Assembly (NCBI RefSeq): GCF_023746555.1 | Contig: NZ_CP098755.1 | Span: 4,472,001 to 4,536,000, forward strand | Direction: 5' to 3' | Length of the DNA: 64,000 nt | From: Brevibacillus ruminantium | Lineage (GTDB): Bacteria; Bacillota; Bacilli; Brevibacillales; Brevibacillaceae | Part shown: positions 56,847 to 64,000 of the stretch, piece after piece | Layout of the letters: each line of letters starts with the position of its first letter | Position numbering within the stretch: the stretch's first letter is position 1 | Made by a program: the position numbers and the translations under genes | The notes under the pieces: generated by a model | Told to the model about the DNA's origin: nothing | Seen by the model: the letters and a program-made list of their open reading frames with translations, nothing else | Database searches by the model: none

Positions 56847-59099
56847 TCACTTTGACGATTGAGCCGCAGGTCCACTGCTAATCACGGCCTTGGCATGCGG
56901 CTCCAGATCAAACCAAAAAATCAGGTCTCCTTGGTCATTCTTCTGAGGAGGCTTTTTCCCATTTACCCATACCTCCGTTGCCCGTACGGCCATTGACAGG
57001 CCGGAGATTTTCTTTTCACCGTCATTGTAAACATGGATGGAGCCGTTTGGATCATATTCGAATCTGACTTGCTCCAGAGCCAGCCAGTAGTCCATCATCT
57101 CGCGGACGGTGGCCAGGTAAAGCTTTTTCTGATCCCGCAGGCTGGCCATTTTTTTCAACAATTGGTCAAAGCCCGGCTGGATGACGAGTTCTCCCTGCGG
57201 GTCCCGCTTCAGGAAAGCCCCGGAGGTCTTCCACTTCGGCACGCGCGAGAGGTAGACGTGGTTGATCAACACTCCTCGATCCTGGATCAGTCGCGCCAGA
57301 TTCTGGTCCGAATACACGCGCATCGTATTCTCCGGCACAATCGCGGCCGCCCAGGAATAGAACGGACCTGTCACCGTGGGATGGGACCAATACAATGGCG
57401 TCCGCTTGTCATCGCCCCGGCTGGATTGAAGCAGATCTAAAGCCTGGTTGACGCTGGTTATGTCCTCCGAGCTGTAATGCCAGAAGTAACGCGTATCATA
57501 CTTCTTCCATAAATCCGCCAGATAATAGGGCGTTTTGATGTTCAAGCCTTGAAAACCGAAGCTGTTTTTCAGATAGCCATGGTCGATCCAGGTCACGCTG
57601 TCAAACTCTTTTTTCATCGTATCCAACACGCGATCGGCAACATCGCGGTACAGGTGGAACTCGTACGGGTATACCGTGTGCAGCCCGATCTCCATCCCCC
57701 TCTTCCGCAGATCTTTTAGATACGCAAGGAATTCCGGACTCTCGCTGATGGCGACGTTAATCGGGTTCTGCGGCCGATAGTAGGGATTGGCGAAAAACAC
57801 GCTTTTGGTGACGGGGATGCCGTATTTGACAAAACCCCCGACGGCTTTGTCCGGACTTTCTACCTTCTCCGAGCCGTAGTATACCGCGCGATTGCTGGCG
57901 AGGCTCTGCTCATCCGCATGCTCGGTCCAGACATGTGTCGCCAGAAAACCGTAGGGCTGATTCATCAGCCTGGGCATCAGAATCGGCTGGTAGCCGACGA
58001 CCAGGGAAAACGAGTTGATTCTCTCTTCCGTCGCTTTGTACTCGGAGGCGTGCCGCACCTTTCCTACCTGCTTTCCTTCCAGCTCCTCCACATAGCGATG
58101 GTCACTCATATGATCGAGATTGACCTGCAACTGATTCTGCACCGTCAGCAGCTCCAGCGAGGAAATATGCGGCGTGTGGTAGACAAGCGCGGTCTGTTTG
58201 CCTTGTCCGAATCGCACCCCTTCCCGATCCAGCCAATAACGGGCTTGTGTGGACAGGGCGTCGACCTTTCTGTTTTTTCGATAAACCTCTGATACTCGCT
58301 GGGCAAAACCAAGCACGAGCGACTCTCGAAAGACCTTAGTCTGCTGCTTGTAAGTCGTTTTGACCTGTACATCGATCTCGGGGCTGTTTTGCTTGAATTG
58401 GTACATCGTTTCTACCCGGGCCACAGGTGTTTCACCGGTCACCGTTAGCTGCAGACCATCCGTTTTTTTCTCAGCCTGAACCGTTGCAGACTGGTATTGT
58501 CTGACGATCGTGCGGTTCCACCTGATAAACATATTGGTATCCATTTCTTTGTTCAACGGCGGTGAAAAGCTGAGTTCATCGCCCGCAACCTGTGTCACCT
58601 TGGCCGTATGTACGAGCGGCGCGTTCAGACGCCCGCCAAACGATTCCGAACGAATCTCAATGCTGCTGCCCACAGGAATGGCCGGAGCCGCATCCAGTTT
58701 GATTTTGCTGGTTCCAACCGGAATCTTGGGAACGAGCAGATTGTAGATATCACCGTATTCTGCTGCATAATCCACAGAGCGTAGAATCTCTTTTCCTTCT
58801 GCATCAGTCATGCGCACATGTCCCTGTGTGTCCCAGAAGACAGCATAGTAGGGATTTTGATAGGAGAGGCCAGCCATGGTAGGGCTAGTGTTAGAGTTTG
58901 AGTTAGAGTTAGAGTTTGAGTTTGAGCTTGAGCTAGGACCAGAGCTAGAGCCGGTTGCAGTGCCTGTTCCAGACGCAGTGCCTGTTCCAGACGCAGTGCC
59001 AGCTCCAGACGCAGTGCCCGTTCCAGATGAGGCGGAGAGGCTTCCGGAAAAAAACAATCCCAAGCAGATCATGCAGGTGATCACTTTTTTGCTCGTCAT
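56847..59099 (-). CDS. large exported protein with Ser/Gly/Thr and Ser/Asn linker and deacetylase-like region, 750 aa
   Basis: Signal peptide (KKVITCMICLGLFFSGSLSA), then a linker of SGTGTA units and a run of alternating Ser-Asn (about residues 23-70). A long beta-rich region follows (QNPYYAVFWDTQGHVRMTDA, IPVGSSIEIRSESFGG). Residues 440-620 resemble a polysaccharide-deacetylase-like barrel: FLAYLKDLRKRGMEIGLHTV, YPYEFHLYRDVADRVLDTMK, SVTWIDHGYLKNSFGFQG and TRYFWHYSSED. The end is another beta region with no anchor. Function not known; cell-surface carbohydrate work is a guess. Confidence 0.7.
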   Translation of the reverse strand: MTSKKVITCMICLGLFFSGSLSASSGTGTASGAGTASGTGTASGTGTATGSSSGPSSSSNSNSNSNSNSNTSPTMAGLSYQNPYYAVFWDTQGHVRMTDAEGKEILRSVDYAAEYGDIYNLLVPKIPVGTSKIKLDAAPAIPVGSSIEIRSESFGGRLNAPLVHTAKVTQVAGDELSFSPPLNKEMDTNMFIRWNRTIVRQYQSATVQAEKKTDGLQLTVTGETPVARVETMYQFKQNSPEIDVQVKTTYKQQTKVFRESLVLGFAQRVSEVYRKNRKVDALSTQARYWLDREGVRFGQGKQTALVYHTPHISSLELLTVQNQLQVNLDHMSDHRYVEELEGKQVGKVRHASEYKATEERINSFSLVVGYQPILMPRLMNQPYGFLATHVWTEHADEQSLASNRAVYYGSEKVESPDKAVGGFVKYGIPVTKSVFFANPYYRPQNPINVAISESPEFLAYLKDLRKRGMEIGLHTVYPYEFHLYRDVADRVLDTMKKEFDSVTWIDHGYLKNSFGFQGLNIKTPYYLADLWKKYDTRYFWHYSSEDITSVNQALDLLQSSRGDDKRTPLYWSHPTVTGPFYSWAAAIVPENTMRVYSDQNLARLIQDRGVLINHVYLSRVPKWKTSGAFLKRDPQGELVIQPGFDQLLKKMASLRDQKKLYLATVREMMDYWLALEQVRFEYDPNGSIHVYNDGEKKISGLSMAVRATEVWVNGKKPPQKNDQGDLIFWFDLEPHAKAVISSGPAAQSSK
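58889..59028. repeat. in-gene tandem repeats: hexamers and four 18-bp units
   Basis: Four units of GCAGTGCCTGTTCCAGAC (58957-59028), the first two identical and the others with 2-3 changes, plus about seven GAGTTT/GAGTTA hexamers near 58889-58935. They encode the SGTGTA and Ser-Asn linkers and could expand or contract. Confidence 0.85.
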
Positions 59100-59259
59100 G
59101 CTTGTAAACGACTCCTTACTCAGGATGTTCAGCTTGTGTCATCCTTCTGTGATTTGTCTCCGTTTGCGGAGGAGTGATGGCATGGAAGAATCTTGTAGAA
59201 TTTACGGAAATGTTACTATAATAGCAAAAGAGCTTTTCACACGTCACGGAGGGAACTAG

Positions 59260-59751
59260 ATGGATTTTACACTGATCAAGGCATCTCCAGAAGATAAAGA
59301 GATACTGCAAAATCTGCTCCAGCTCTACATCTATGATTTTAGCGAGTTCATAGACGCGGATGTAAACGAACGAGGATATTTTGAGTACTCTTATTTGCAC
59401 GATTATTGGACGGATGAGGACCGTTTTCCGTTTCTCATCCAGACGGAGAAAAAATGGGCGGGTTTTGTCTTGGTCAGAAAAATAAACAATGAGGATACCC
59501 GGTTGGACGGGTATTATTCCATCGCCGAATTTTTTATCCTGCGAAAATATCGCCGCAATGGTTTGGGAAAGGCTGTCGCTCAGCAGATTTTTCGGATGTT
59601 TCCGGGCAACTGGGATGTTTTTCAGTTAAAAAACAACCTGCCTGCCCAAGCGTTTTGGAAAAACACCATTGGAGAATACACAAACGGCAACTTCCAGGAA
59701 GGGGAAAATGACAAAGGAGTTTTTCAACTTTTCACCTCTTCTGCACAGTAG
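59260..59751 (+). CDS. GNAT-family acetyltransferase, 163 aa
   Basis: Acetyl-CoA loop in EFFILRKYRRNGLGKAVAQQ, then IFRMFPGNWDVFQLKNNLPA and QAFWKNTIGEYTNGNFQEGE. The N-terminus, LQNLLQLYIYDFSEFIDADV, is typical of the YpeA-like subgroup. ATG after GGAGGG. Substrate unknown. Confidence 0.82.
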   Translation: MDFTLIKASPEDKEILQNLLQLYIYDFSEFIDADVNERGYFEYSYLHDYWTDEDRFPFLIQTEKKWAGFVLVRKINNEDTRLDGYYSIAEFFILRKYRRNGLGKAVAQQIFRMFPGNWDVFQLKNNLPAQAFWKNTIGEYTNGNFQEGENDKGVFQLFTSSAQ

Positions 59752-59818
59752 ATTGCTGCCGCGCCATCTGGTTGTCGCGCGTTTTTTTAAACCATAGAAA
59801 GTACGGGGTACCAAACCG

Positions 59819-60760
59819 ATGAAACTGGACAGACTTCTTGCGATCACCATGATTCTCATACAAAAAAGGCGCGTTCCTGCCAAAGAACTGGCAGAAATGT
59901 TTGAAGTATCCGTCCGGACGATTTATCGCGATATCGAGGCGATCAACCAGGCGGGAATTCCGGTTGTCAGCTTTCCGGGGGCGAACGGCGGCATCGGCAT
60001 TATGGAAAACTATCGGCTGAACCAGCATATTTTGACCCAGGAGGAGCTGGCTTCCATCACCATGGCGCTGAAAAGTGTTTCTTCCTCGTACCGGGACACG
60101 CGGGCGGAGGTGGTGCTGGGCAAAATTCAGGGGATGATGGACAACAAGCAGGCCGAGGCTTTTAGGGCGATGTCGGAGCAAATCTATGTAGATTTTAGCC
60201 CCTGGGGCAAAGATCAAGCCCAAAAAGAAAAGCTGACCCGCATCAAACAGGCGATTCAGTCCACCCGCCTGCTTTCCTTTACCTACCACAGCGCAGCAGG
60301 CACGATCTCGGAGCGCGTCACGGAGCCGCATACCCTCGTCCTGAAAGGGCGGAAATGGTATCTCTACGCTTACTGCAGAAGCAAAATGGCCTTCCGCCTG
60401 TTTAAGCTCTCCCGGATAAAAAACCCGCTGCCGGATGGGGAGCAGTTCGTACGAAGAGAAATCAATCTGGAAGAACTGCCCTGGGACAAAGAATGGCATC
60501 AACCCGAACAAACCGTGCAGCTCCAGTTGCGTTTCGCTCCCCAGCTCCGTACCACCGTAGAAGAAATGTTTGGCGTCGACTCGGTGGAGATAGACGAACA
60601 GGGCTATTCCCTGATTTCGGAGCAGTATCCGCTGGACAACTGGCTCTACGGATTTGTGCTCAGTTTTGGTCCCGGGGTGGAGGTTCTTCAGCCGCTCTCT
60701 TTTCGGACAGAGCTGCGGCGACTGGCCGAAGGGATCTGTAAAATTTATGCAGATACGTAA
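59819..60760 (+). CDS. YafY-type regulator: HTH_11 plus WYL domain, 313 aa
   Basis: N-terminal winged helix (RLLAITMILIQKRRVPAKEL, AEMFEVSVRTIYRDIEAINQ, AGIPVVSFPGANGGIGIMEN), then a WYL domain: RLLSFTYHSAAGTISERVTE, PHTLVLKGRKWYLYAYCRSK, MAFRLFKLSRIKNPLPDGEQ, and a WCX-like end. WYL domains sense nucleic acid fragments or nucleotides in some systems. The zinc-ribbon gene downstream is the usual target. Confidence 0.87.
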   Translation: MKLDRLLAITMILIQKRRVPAKELAEMFEVSVRTIYRDIEAINQAGIPVVSFPGANGGIGIMENYRLNQHILTQEELASITMALKSVSSSYRDTRAEVVLGKIQGMMDNKQAEAFRAMSEQIYVDFSPWGKDQAQKEKLTRIKQAIQSTRLLSFTYHSAAGTISERVTEPHTLVLKGRKWYLYAYCRSKMAFRLFKLSRIKNPLPDGEQFVRREINLEELPWDKEWHQPEQTVQLQLRFAPQLRTTVEEMFGVDSVEIDEQGYSLISEQYPLDNWLYGFVLSFGPGVEVLQPLSFRTELRRLAEGICKIYADT

Positions 60761-60842
60761 ATTTTATACTCCAAAAAAGATGACAGACTGGTGTCAAGTT
60801 TGATCCGTTATCATGATGACAAACCCCTAAAGGAGGAAGATC

Positions 60843-61112
60843 ATGATGAACACTGTGTTTTGCCAGAGCTGCAGTATGCCGATGAACGATGCGGAAATCC
60901 TGGGAACTGAGCAGGATGGCACAAAAAATCAGGAGTACTGTAAGTATTGCTATCAAAACGGAGCATTTACCCAGCCCGGCATCAGCATGGAACAAATGAT
61001 TGACATCTGCGTTCCCTATTTACAAGAAGACGGAATGGATGAACATACAGCCCGCCATGTGTTGCAAAAGCATTTGCCCTTGCTGAAGCGCTGGAGTTCG
61101 ACCAACAACTAG
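60843..61112 (+). CDS. small zinc-ribbon protein, 89 aa
   Basis: N-terminal putative zinc ribbon FCQSCSMPMNDAEILGTEQD, then QEYCKYCYQNGAF with four Cys, and a helical end GISMEQMIDICVPYLQEDGM. Commonly encoded just after a YafY-type regulator, as here (82 bp). ATG after AAAGGAGG. Function unknown. Confidence 0.83.
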   Translation: MMNTVFCQSCSMPMNDAEILGTEQDGTKNQEYCKYCYQNGAFTQPGISMEQMIDICVPYLQEDGMDEHTARHVLQKHLPLLKRWSSTNN

Positions 61113-61230
61113 GCAAAGAGGACCCATTACCTGGAATTCCGAATCCTTTCCTTTTCCAAAGACTTCTGCTTTTTAAAGCTATGTTATAATAAAGTGAATA
61201 GAAAAAACTGGCTTACAGGAGGAGTTGCCT

Positions 61231-62115
61231 TTGGAAGCAGTGCAAGGAAAGCCATCACATCATCACAAATTATCGATGGGGAAGATGATCAAAAGAGCCT
61301 TTTTTATCTTGATGGGTTCTGCCCTGTTTTCAGTCGGACTGGAAATTTTTTTGGTTCCCAATCACATTATTGACGGCGGGATTGTCGGGATCGCGATTAT
61401 TTCGTCCCATCTGCTCGGGATGCCGCTCGGTTTATTCTTGTTTCTTCTCAACCTGCCTTTTCTGGTGCTGGGTTACAAGCAAATCGGAAAAACCTTTGCC
61501 CTATCTACCTTGCTCGGGGTAAGTACGATGTCCATTGTCAGTGCTTTTTTGCACGATGTGCAGGGAGTAACCGATGACTCCTTGCTCGCAGCCGTATTCG
61601 GCGGGATCATTCTGGGCATCGGTGTCGGTTTGGTAATCCGCTTCGGCGGTTCTCTGGATGGTACCGAGATCGTTGCCATTCTGATCAACAAAAAGACCCC
61701 TTTCTCTGTAGGGGAAATTGTGATGTTTTTTAACCTGTTCATCCTGGGCAGCGCGGGATTGGTATTTGGCTCTGACCGTGCCATGTACTCCCTGATTGCC
61801 TATTACATCGCCTTTAAAATGATCGATCTGACAATCGAGGGGTTTCAGGGCTCCAAATCAGTTTGGATCATCAGTGACAGCTACAAAGACGTGGGAGATG
61901 CCATCGTTGCCCGGTTGGGCCGGACCGTTACCTATTTGAAAGGAGAAGGCGGCTACTCGGGAGACGACAAAAATGTTGTTTTCTGCATCATCACCAGGCT
62001 GGAGGAAGCCAAATTGAAACTGATCGTCGAGGAAGTAGATCCTTCAGCTTTTCTCGCAGTTGGCAATATTCACGATGTACGGGGCGGACAGTTTAAAAAA
62101 CGTGACATTCACTAA
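61231..62115 (+). CDS. YitT-family membrane protein, 294 aa
   Basis: DUF161 membrane part with about five helices (AFFILMGSALFSVGLEIFLV, IDGGIVGIAIISSHLLGMPL, AAVFGGIILGIGVGLVIRFG) and a C-terminal soluble DUF2179 domain (QGSKSVWIISDSYKDVGDAI, VTYLKGEGGYSGDDKNVVFC). TTG 61231 lies 6 nt after GGAGGAG; the TTG at 61225 is too close. A TATAAT at 61195-61200 is the likely -10. Function unknown, possibly transport. Confidence 0.87.
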   Translation: MEAVQGKPSHHHKLSMGKMIKRAFFILMGSALFSVGLEIFLVPNHIIDGGIVGIAIISSHLLGMPLGLFLFLLNLPFLVLGYKQIGKTFALSTLLGVSTMSIVSAFLHDVQGVTDDSLLAAVFGGIILGIGVGLVIRFGGSLDGTEIVAILINKKTPFSVGEIVMFFNLFILGSAGLVFGSDRAMYSLIAYYIAFKMIDLTIEGFQGSKSVWIISDSYKDVGDAIVARLGRTVTYLKGEGGYSGDDKNVVFCIITRLEEAKLKLIVEEVDPSAFLAVGNIHDVRGGQFKKRDIH

Positions 62116-62143
62116 CGCAATATGATTTGCACATCGTCATAAG

Positions 62144-62185
62144 AAAAGTGCTGCTCGCCACCATACGAGCAGCACTTTTCTTTTC
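62144..62185 (+). terminator. terminator of the YitT gene
   Basis: AAAAGTGCTGCTCG and CGAGCAGCACTTTT arms, then CTTTTC. Confidence 0.87.
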
Positions 62186-62199
62186 AAAGAAACTCTTTC

Positions 62200-62652
62200 C
62201 TACATCTTCGGCAATTTGCCCTGTATCTGATTGGCCTGAAGGAGAACCTGGGGGGAGAGCTTCAGCGTCCAGTTCAGATCGCCGGACCCACCGTATACTT
62301 CACGATACTCGGTCAGCTCCTCATCCAGGATCACCGGCAAACCATGACCGACGAGCGGTACCCTGCCGGTCTCGTAGCCTGTCCATTCCCGTACCTCCCT
62401 GGCATCTGCCATACTCATATGTTGATAGCCGCATCGGCTGGCTACAGCAGCAAAGTCCAGCCGGCCGCGCTTGCCCGACAAGATCAAAGCGAGCGGCTTT
62501 GCGTCTGCTTTCACAATCAGTACCGGTGCTGTCTGACCGATTTCAATACCAAACAGTGCAGCCCCTTCCTTAGCCGATCGAACCGGACGATCATGTTCGA
62601 TTAGCTCATATGCGACGCCCAATTCCTCCAATACTTTTTTGACACGATCCAT
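62200..62652 (-). CDS. YbaK/EbsC-family aminoacyl-tRNA deacylase, 150 aa
   Basis: Trans-editing domain that removes wrongly attached amino acids from tRNA. Features: LGVAYELIEHDRPVRSAKEG, APVLIVKADAKPLALILSGK (catalytic-site lysine region), RLDFAAVASRCGYQHMSMAD, ETGRVPLVGHGLPVILDEEL. ATG 62652 is 8 nt after GAGAGG; an in-frame ATG 8 codons upstream is less likely. Monocistronic. Confidence 0.85.
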   Translation of the reverse strand: MDRVKKVLEELGVAYELIEHDRPVRSAKEGAALFGIEIGQTAPVLIVKADAKPLALILSGKRGRLDFAAVASRCGYQHMSMADAREVREWTGYETGRVPLVGHGLPVILDEELTEYREVYGGSGDLNWTLKLSPQVLLQANQIQGKLPKM

Positions 62653-62821
62653 ACAGCAATCCTCTCTTTCTTGCACGTTTCTCCTAGGTAAAAATCTCGG
62701 CCTTTAGGAGTTTGTATCGATAATTCCGCTCATCTCCCTGCCTTTTGGTAGGCAGGCGCTCAAGCATAACATCCCACAACCACATACAGTATCTCGAGGA
62801 AACCGGGAAGGGGGGATAAAG

Positions 62822-62914
62822 ATGAGTGTTTTTAACGGATTTGGCTTTGATGACTTCTCTCTGATTCTGGTACTTTTCGTTTTGCTGGTGATCGTCGGTT
62901 GTGATTGTTTCTAA
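62822..62914 (+). CDS. YjcZ-family sporulation miniprotein, 30 aa
   Basis: Encodes MSVFNGFGFDDFSLILVLFV and LLVIVGCDCF, then stops. A Gly/Phe head, one hydrophobic helix and a C-terminal GCDCF tail match the YjcZ/YhfH-type sporulation miniproteins. ATG follows AAGGGGGGATAA. A terminator lies 16 bp after the stop. Too short for routine gene calling. Confidence 0.82.
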   Translation: MSVFNGFGFDDFSLILVLFVLLVIVGCDCF

Positions 62915-62929
62915 GACGTCGCAAAGGTT

Positions 62930-62970
62930 GCAAAGGGAGGATGATTCATTTTTCTCCCTTTGCCTTTTTC
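62930..62970 (+). terminator. terminator of the YjcZ-type gene
   Basis: GCAAAGGGAG and CTCCCTTTGC arms, then CTTTTTC. Confidence 0.83.
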
Positions 62971-62993
62971 ATTTAGAAAGCGGGGTGATAAAA

Positions 62994-63350
62994 TTGGCCA
63001 GACAAATGAATGCGGGCGATGAGCGCATGACCCCTGAATTTATGGAGTGGCTCAAAACAAAAGATGTCTCCAGAAAAAAGCTGCGCAGAAATCCGGAATT
63101 GCTCGAACAGTATCACCAGGAATGGACGGCCTCCACGAAAAAAAGAAGAAGAGGATTGCGCAGTCGAAGGCAAAATCGCAATCAAATCGAAAGTCAGGGT
63201 CAAAGTGAAACGCGTTCATCTTTTAAACTCCCCAATCTCGACGTTGGACAAATTCTCAACGGCATTCAAGTTGCCACCCAGGTCATGAAGTCCTTCCAAG
63301 GTTTGAATCTCTTCGGCAGCACTCCCAAAATGTTTGACCGGCCCTTTTAA
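62994..63350 (+). CDS. small basic protein of unknown function, 118 aa
   Basis: Start TTG 62994 after GCGGGGTG. The N-terminal half is helical (TPEFMEWLKTKDVSRKKLRR), with a strongly basic patch KKRRRGLRSRRQNRNQ. The C-terminal half carries LPNLDVGQILNGIQVATQVM, resembling YqfQ/VrrA-type proteins by eye. Could be a spore or coat protein given the YjcZ-type neighbour; this is only inference. Confidence 0.65.
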   Translation: MARQMNAGDERMTPEFMEWLKTKDVSRKKLRRNPELLEQYHQEWTASTKKRRRGLRSRRQNRNQIESQGQSETRSSFKLPNLDVGQILNGIQVATQVMKSFQGLNLFGSTPKMFDRPF

Positions 63351-63363
63351 CCATACCCGGGGG

Positions 63364-63395
63364 CACGCAGGTCTTTTCTGATCTGCGTGTTTTCT
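63364..63395 (+). terminator. terminator of the basic protein gene
   Basis: CACGCAG and CTGCGTG arms, then TTTTC. Confidence 0.75.
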
Positions 63396-63418
63396 CTTGA
63401 AATCACCTCTGGCTGACA

Positions 63419-64000
63419 TCAGGCCAGCACGTCCGTCAACTGCTCCAGTCGTTCCACCACAGCCAGAGGTAGATGATTGGATGCGGGCTGAAGTTTTTTC
63501 GGGTTTATCCAGACAGCGTCCATGCCCGCATCAATAGCCCCCGCCACGTCCGCTTCCCAGCTGTCTCCAACAAACAGCGTTTCTTTCGGAGCAGTCCCAA
63601 ACCTCTCCAGTGCTGCGGTAAAGATTCGCCGATCCGGCTTATGATAGCCCACCCGTTCCGAGATGATCAATTGATCGGCAGAAAAGAGGTGTGAGAGGCC
63701 GAGCCGTTCGATTTTGGTAAAGGCCATATCCTCCGGCCCATTCGTGACGATCCCCAGTTGATGACTCGCAGCCAGCTTGCGCAAGCATCGCTCCACCTCC
63801 GGAATCGGCTTTATGGTATCGAAGCAGTCCAAAAGGAACATCTGTTGGAAATCCTTTGCCACCTCTTCCGCAACCGTCCTCCCCCAATGTGCCGCTGTCT
63901 TCTCCAGCCTCCGAAACCGATACTCCGCCAGTGAGATTCGGTTTTGCGTCAGATCGGGCCATAGCTCGTCGCTGTATGCCTTAAGCTTTCGATAGAAGCT
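63419..64000 (-). CDS. HAD-superfamily phosphatase, YjjG/YfnB-like, N-terminus outside window
   Basis: The frame is open from the window edge (FYRKLKAYSDELWPDLTQNR, the helical cap) to the stop at 63419. HAD motif II is LGIVTNGPEDM, motif III is HKPDRRIF, and motif IV is LFVGDSWEADVAGAIDAG. Motif I (DxDxT) would be beyond the edge. Relatives dephosphorylate nucleotides such as dUMP, dTMP or 5-FUMP. Confidence 0.85.
   Translation of the reverse strand, partial: SFYRKLKAYSDELWPDLTQNRISLAEYRFRRLEKTAAHWGRTVAEEVAKDFQQMFLLDCFDTIKPIPEVERCLRKLAASHQLGIVTNGPEDMAFTKIERLGLSHLFSADQLIISERVGYHKPDRRIFTAALERFGTAPKETLFVGDSWEADVAGAIDAGMDAVWINPKKLQPASNHLPLAVVERLEQLTDVLA

Noticed and set aside
56566..56862. 98-aa plus-strand open frame near the Fur box
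   Set aside because: Runs through the fbpA promoter region, Arg-rich, no ribosome binding site.

Overview
The window looks like chromosome of a low-to-mid GC Firmicute of the Paenibacillaceae, most like Brevibacillus. This is inferred from gene content: AGGAGG-type ribosome binding sites with many TTG and GTG starts, a T-box-controlled threonine dehydratase, ECF sigma/anti-sigma pairs with DUF4179-type anti-sigma factors, futalosine-pathway menaquinone genes, BcrC, a YjcZ-type sporulation miniprotein and a Fur-boxed FbpABC importer. No rRNA, tRNA or CRISPR array was seen.

Layout. 1-8.6 kb is ordinary chromosome: ilvA with its T-box leader, two tandem ECF sigma/anti-sigma operons that are clearly paralogous, and an RlmD-type rRNA methyltransferase. 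8.6 to about 24 kb is an accessory region. It begins with the C-terminal remnant of a large serine recombinase cut by an IS3-family element. An AT-rich EVE / DNA methyltransferase / nuclease operon with a LexA-type site follows. Next come a DUF6508 gene, a frameshifted caspase/CHAT-like gene, a decayed Nudix gene, a complete IS21-family element with 8-bp target duplications, a TIM-barrel gene, a DJ-1/PfpI gene, an SUMF1-like gene, a secreted protein, a Bcr/CflA exporter behind a leader peptide, and a membrane-anchored Mrr-like nuclease. A roughly 90-nt repeat ending in a terminator-like hairpin follows three of the cargo genes.

24-34 kb: a third ECF/anti-sigma pair, a very large sensor protein that carries two different histidine kinase cores, a TetR / HU-like / MFS operon with a palindromic operator, and a pair of predicted DNA-acting genes (winged-helix repeats plus nuclease; membrane Mrr-like nuclease). 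34-46 kb: small metabolic, regulatory and resistance genes (GNATs, hydrolase, VOC proteins, PhzF, SRPBCC/ArsR with twin operators, BcrC, TetR, tyrosine phosphatase, Crp/Fnr with DUF2892). 45-50 kb: lipoprotein and TIM-barrel genes, mqnD-mqnB, and a branched-chain polyamine synthase with a long structured leader. 50-64 kb: secreted and membrane unknowns, the FbpABC iron importer, a large exported repeat-bearing protein, a WYL regulator, a YitT membrane protein, a YbaK deacylase, a tiny sporulation protein and a partial HAD phosphatase at the edge.

The most promising uncharacterised material is the EVE/methyltransferase/nuclease operon, the 3'-terminal repeat family in the same island, the nuclease pair at 32.6-34.2 kb, the leader-peptide attenuator at 21.4 kb and the structured leader in front of the polyamine synthase.
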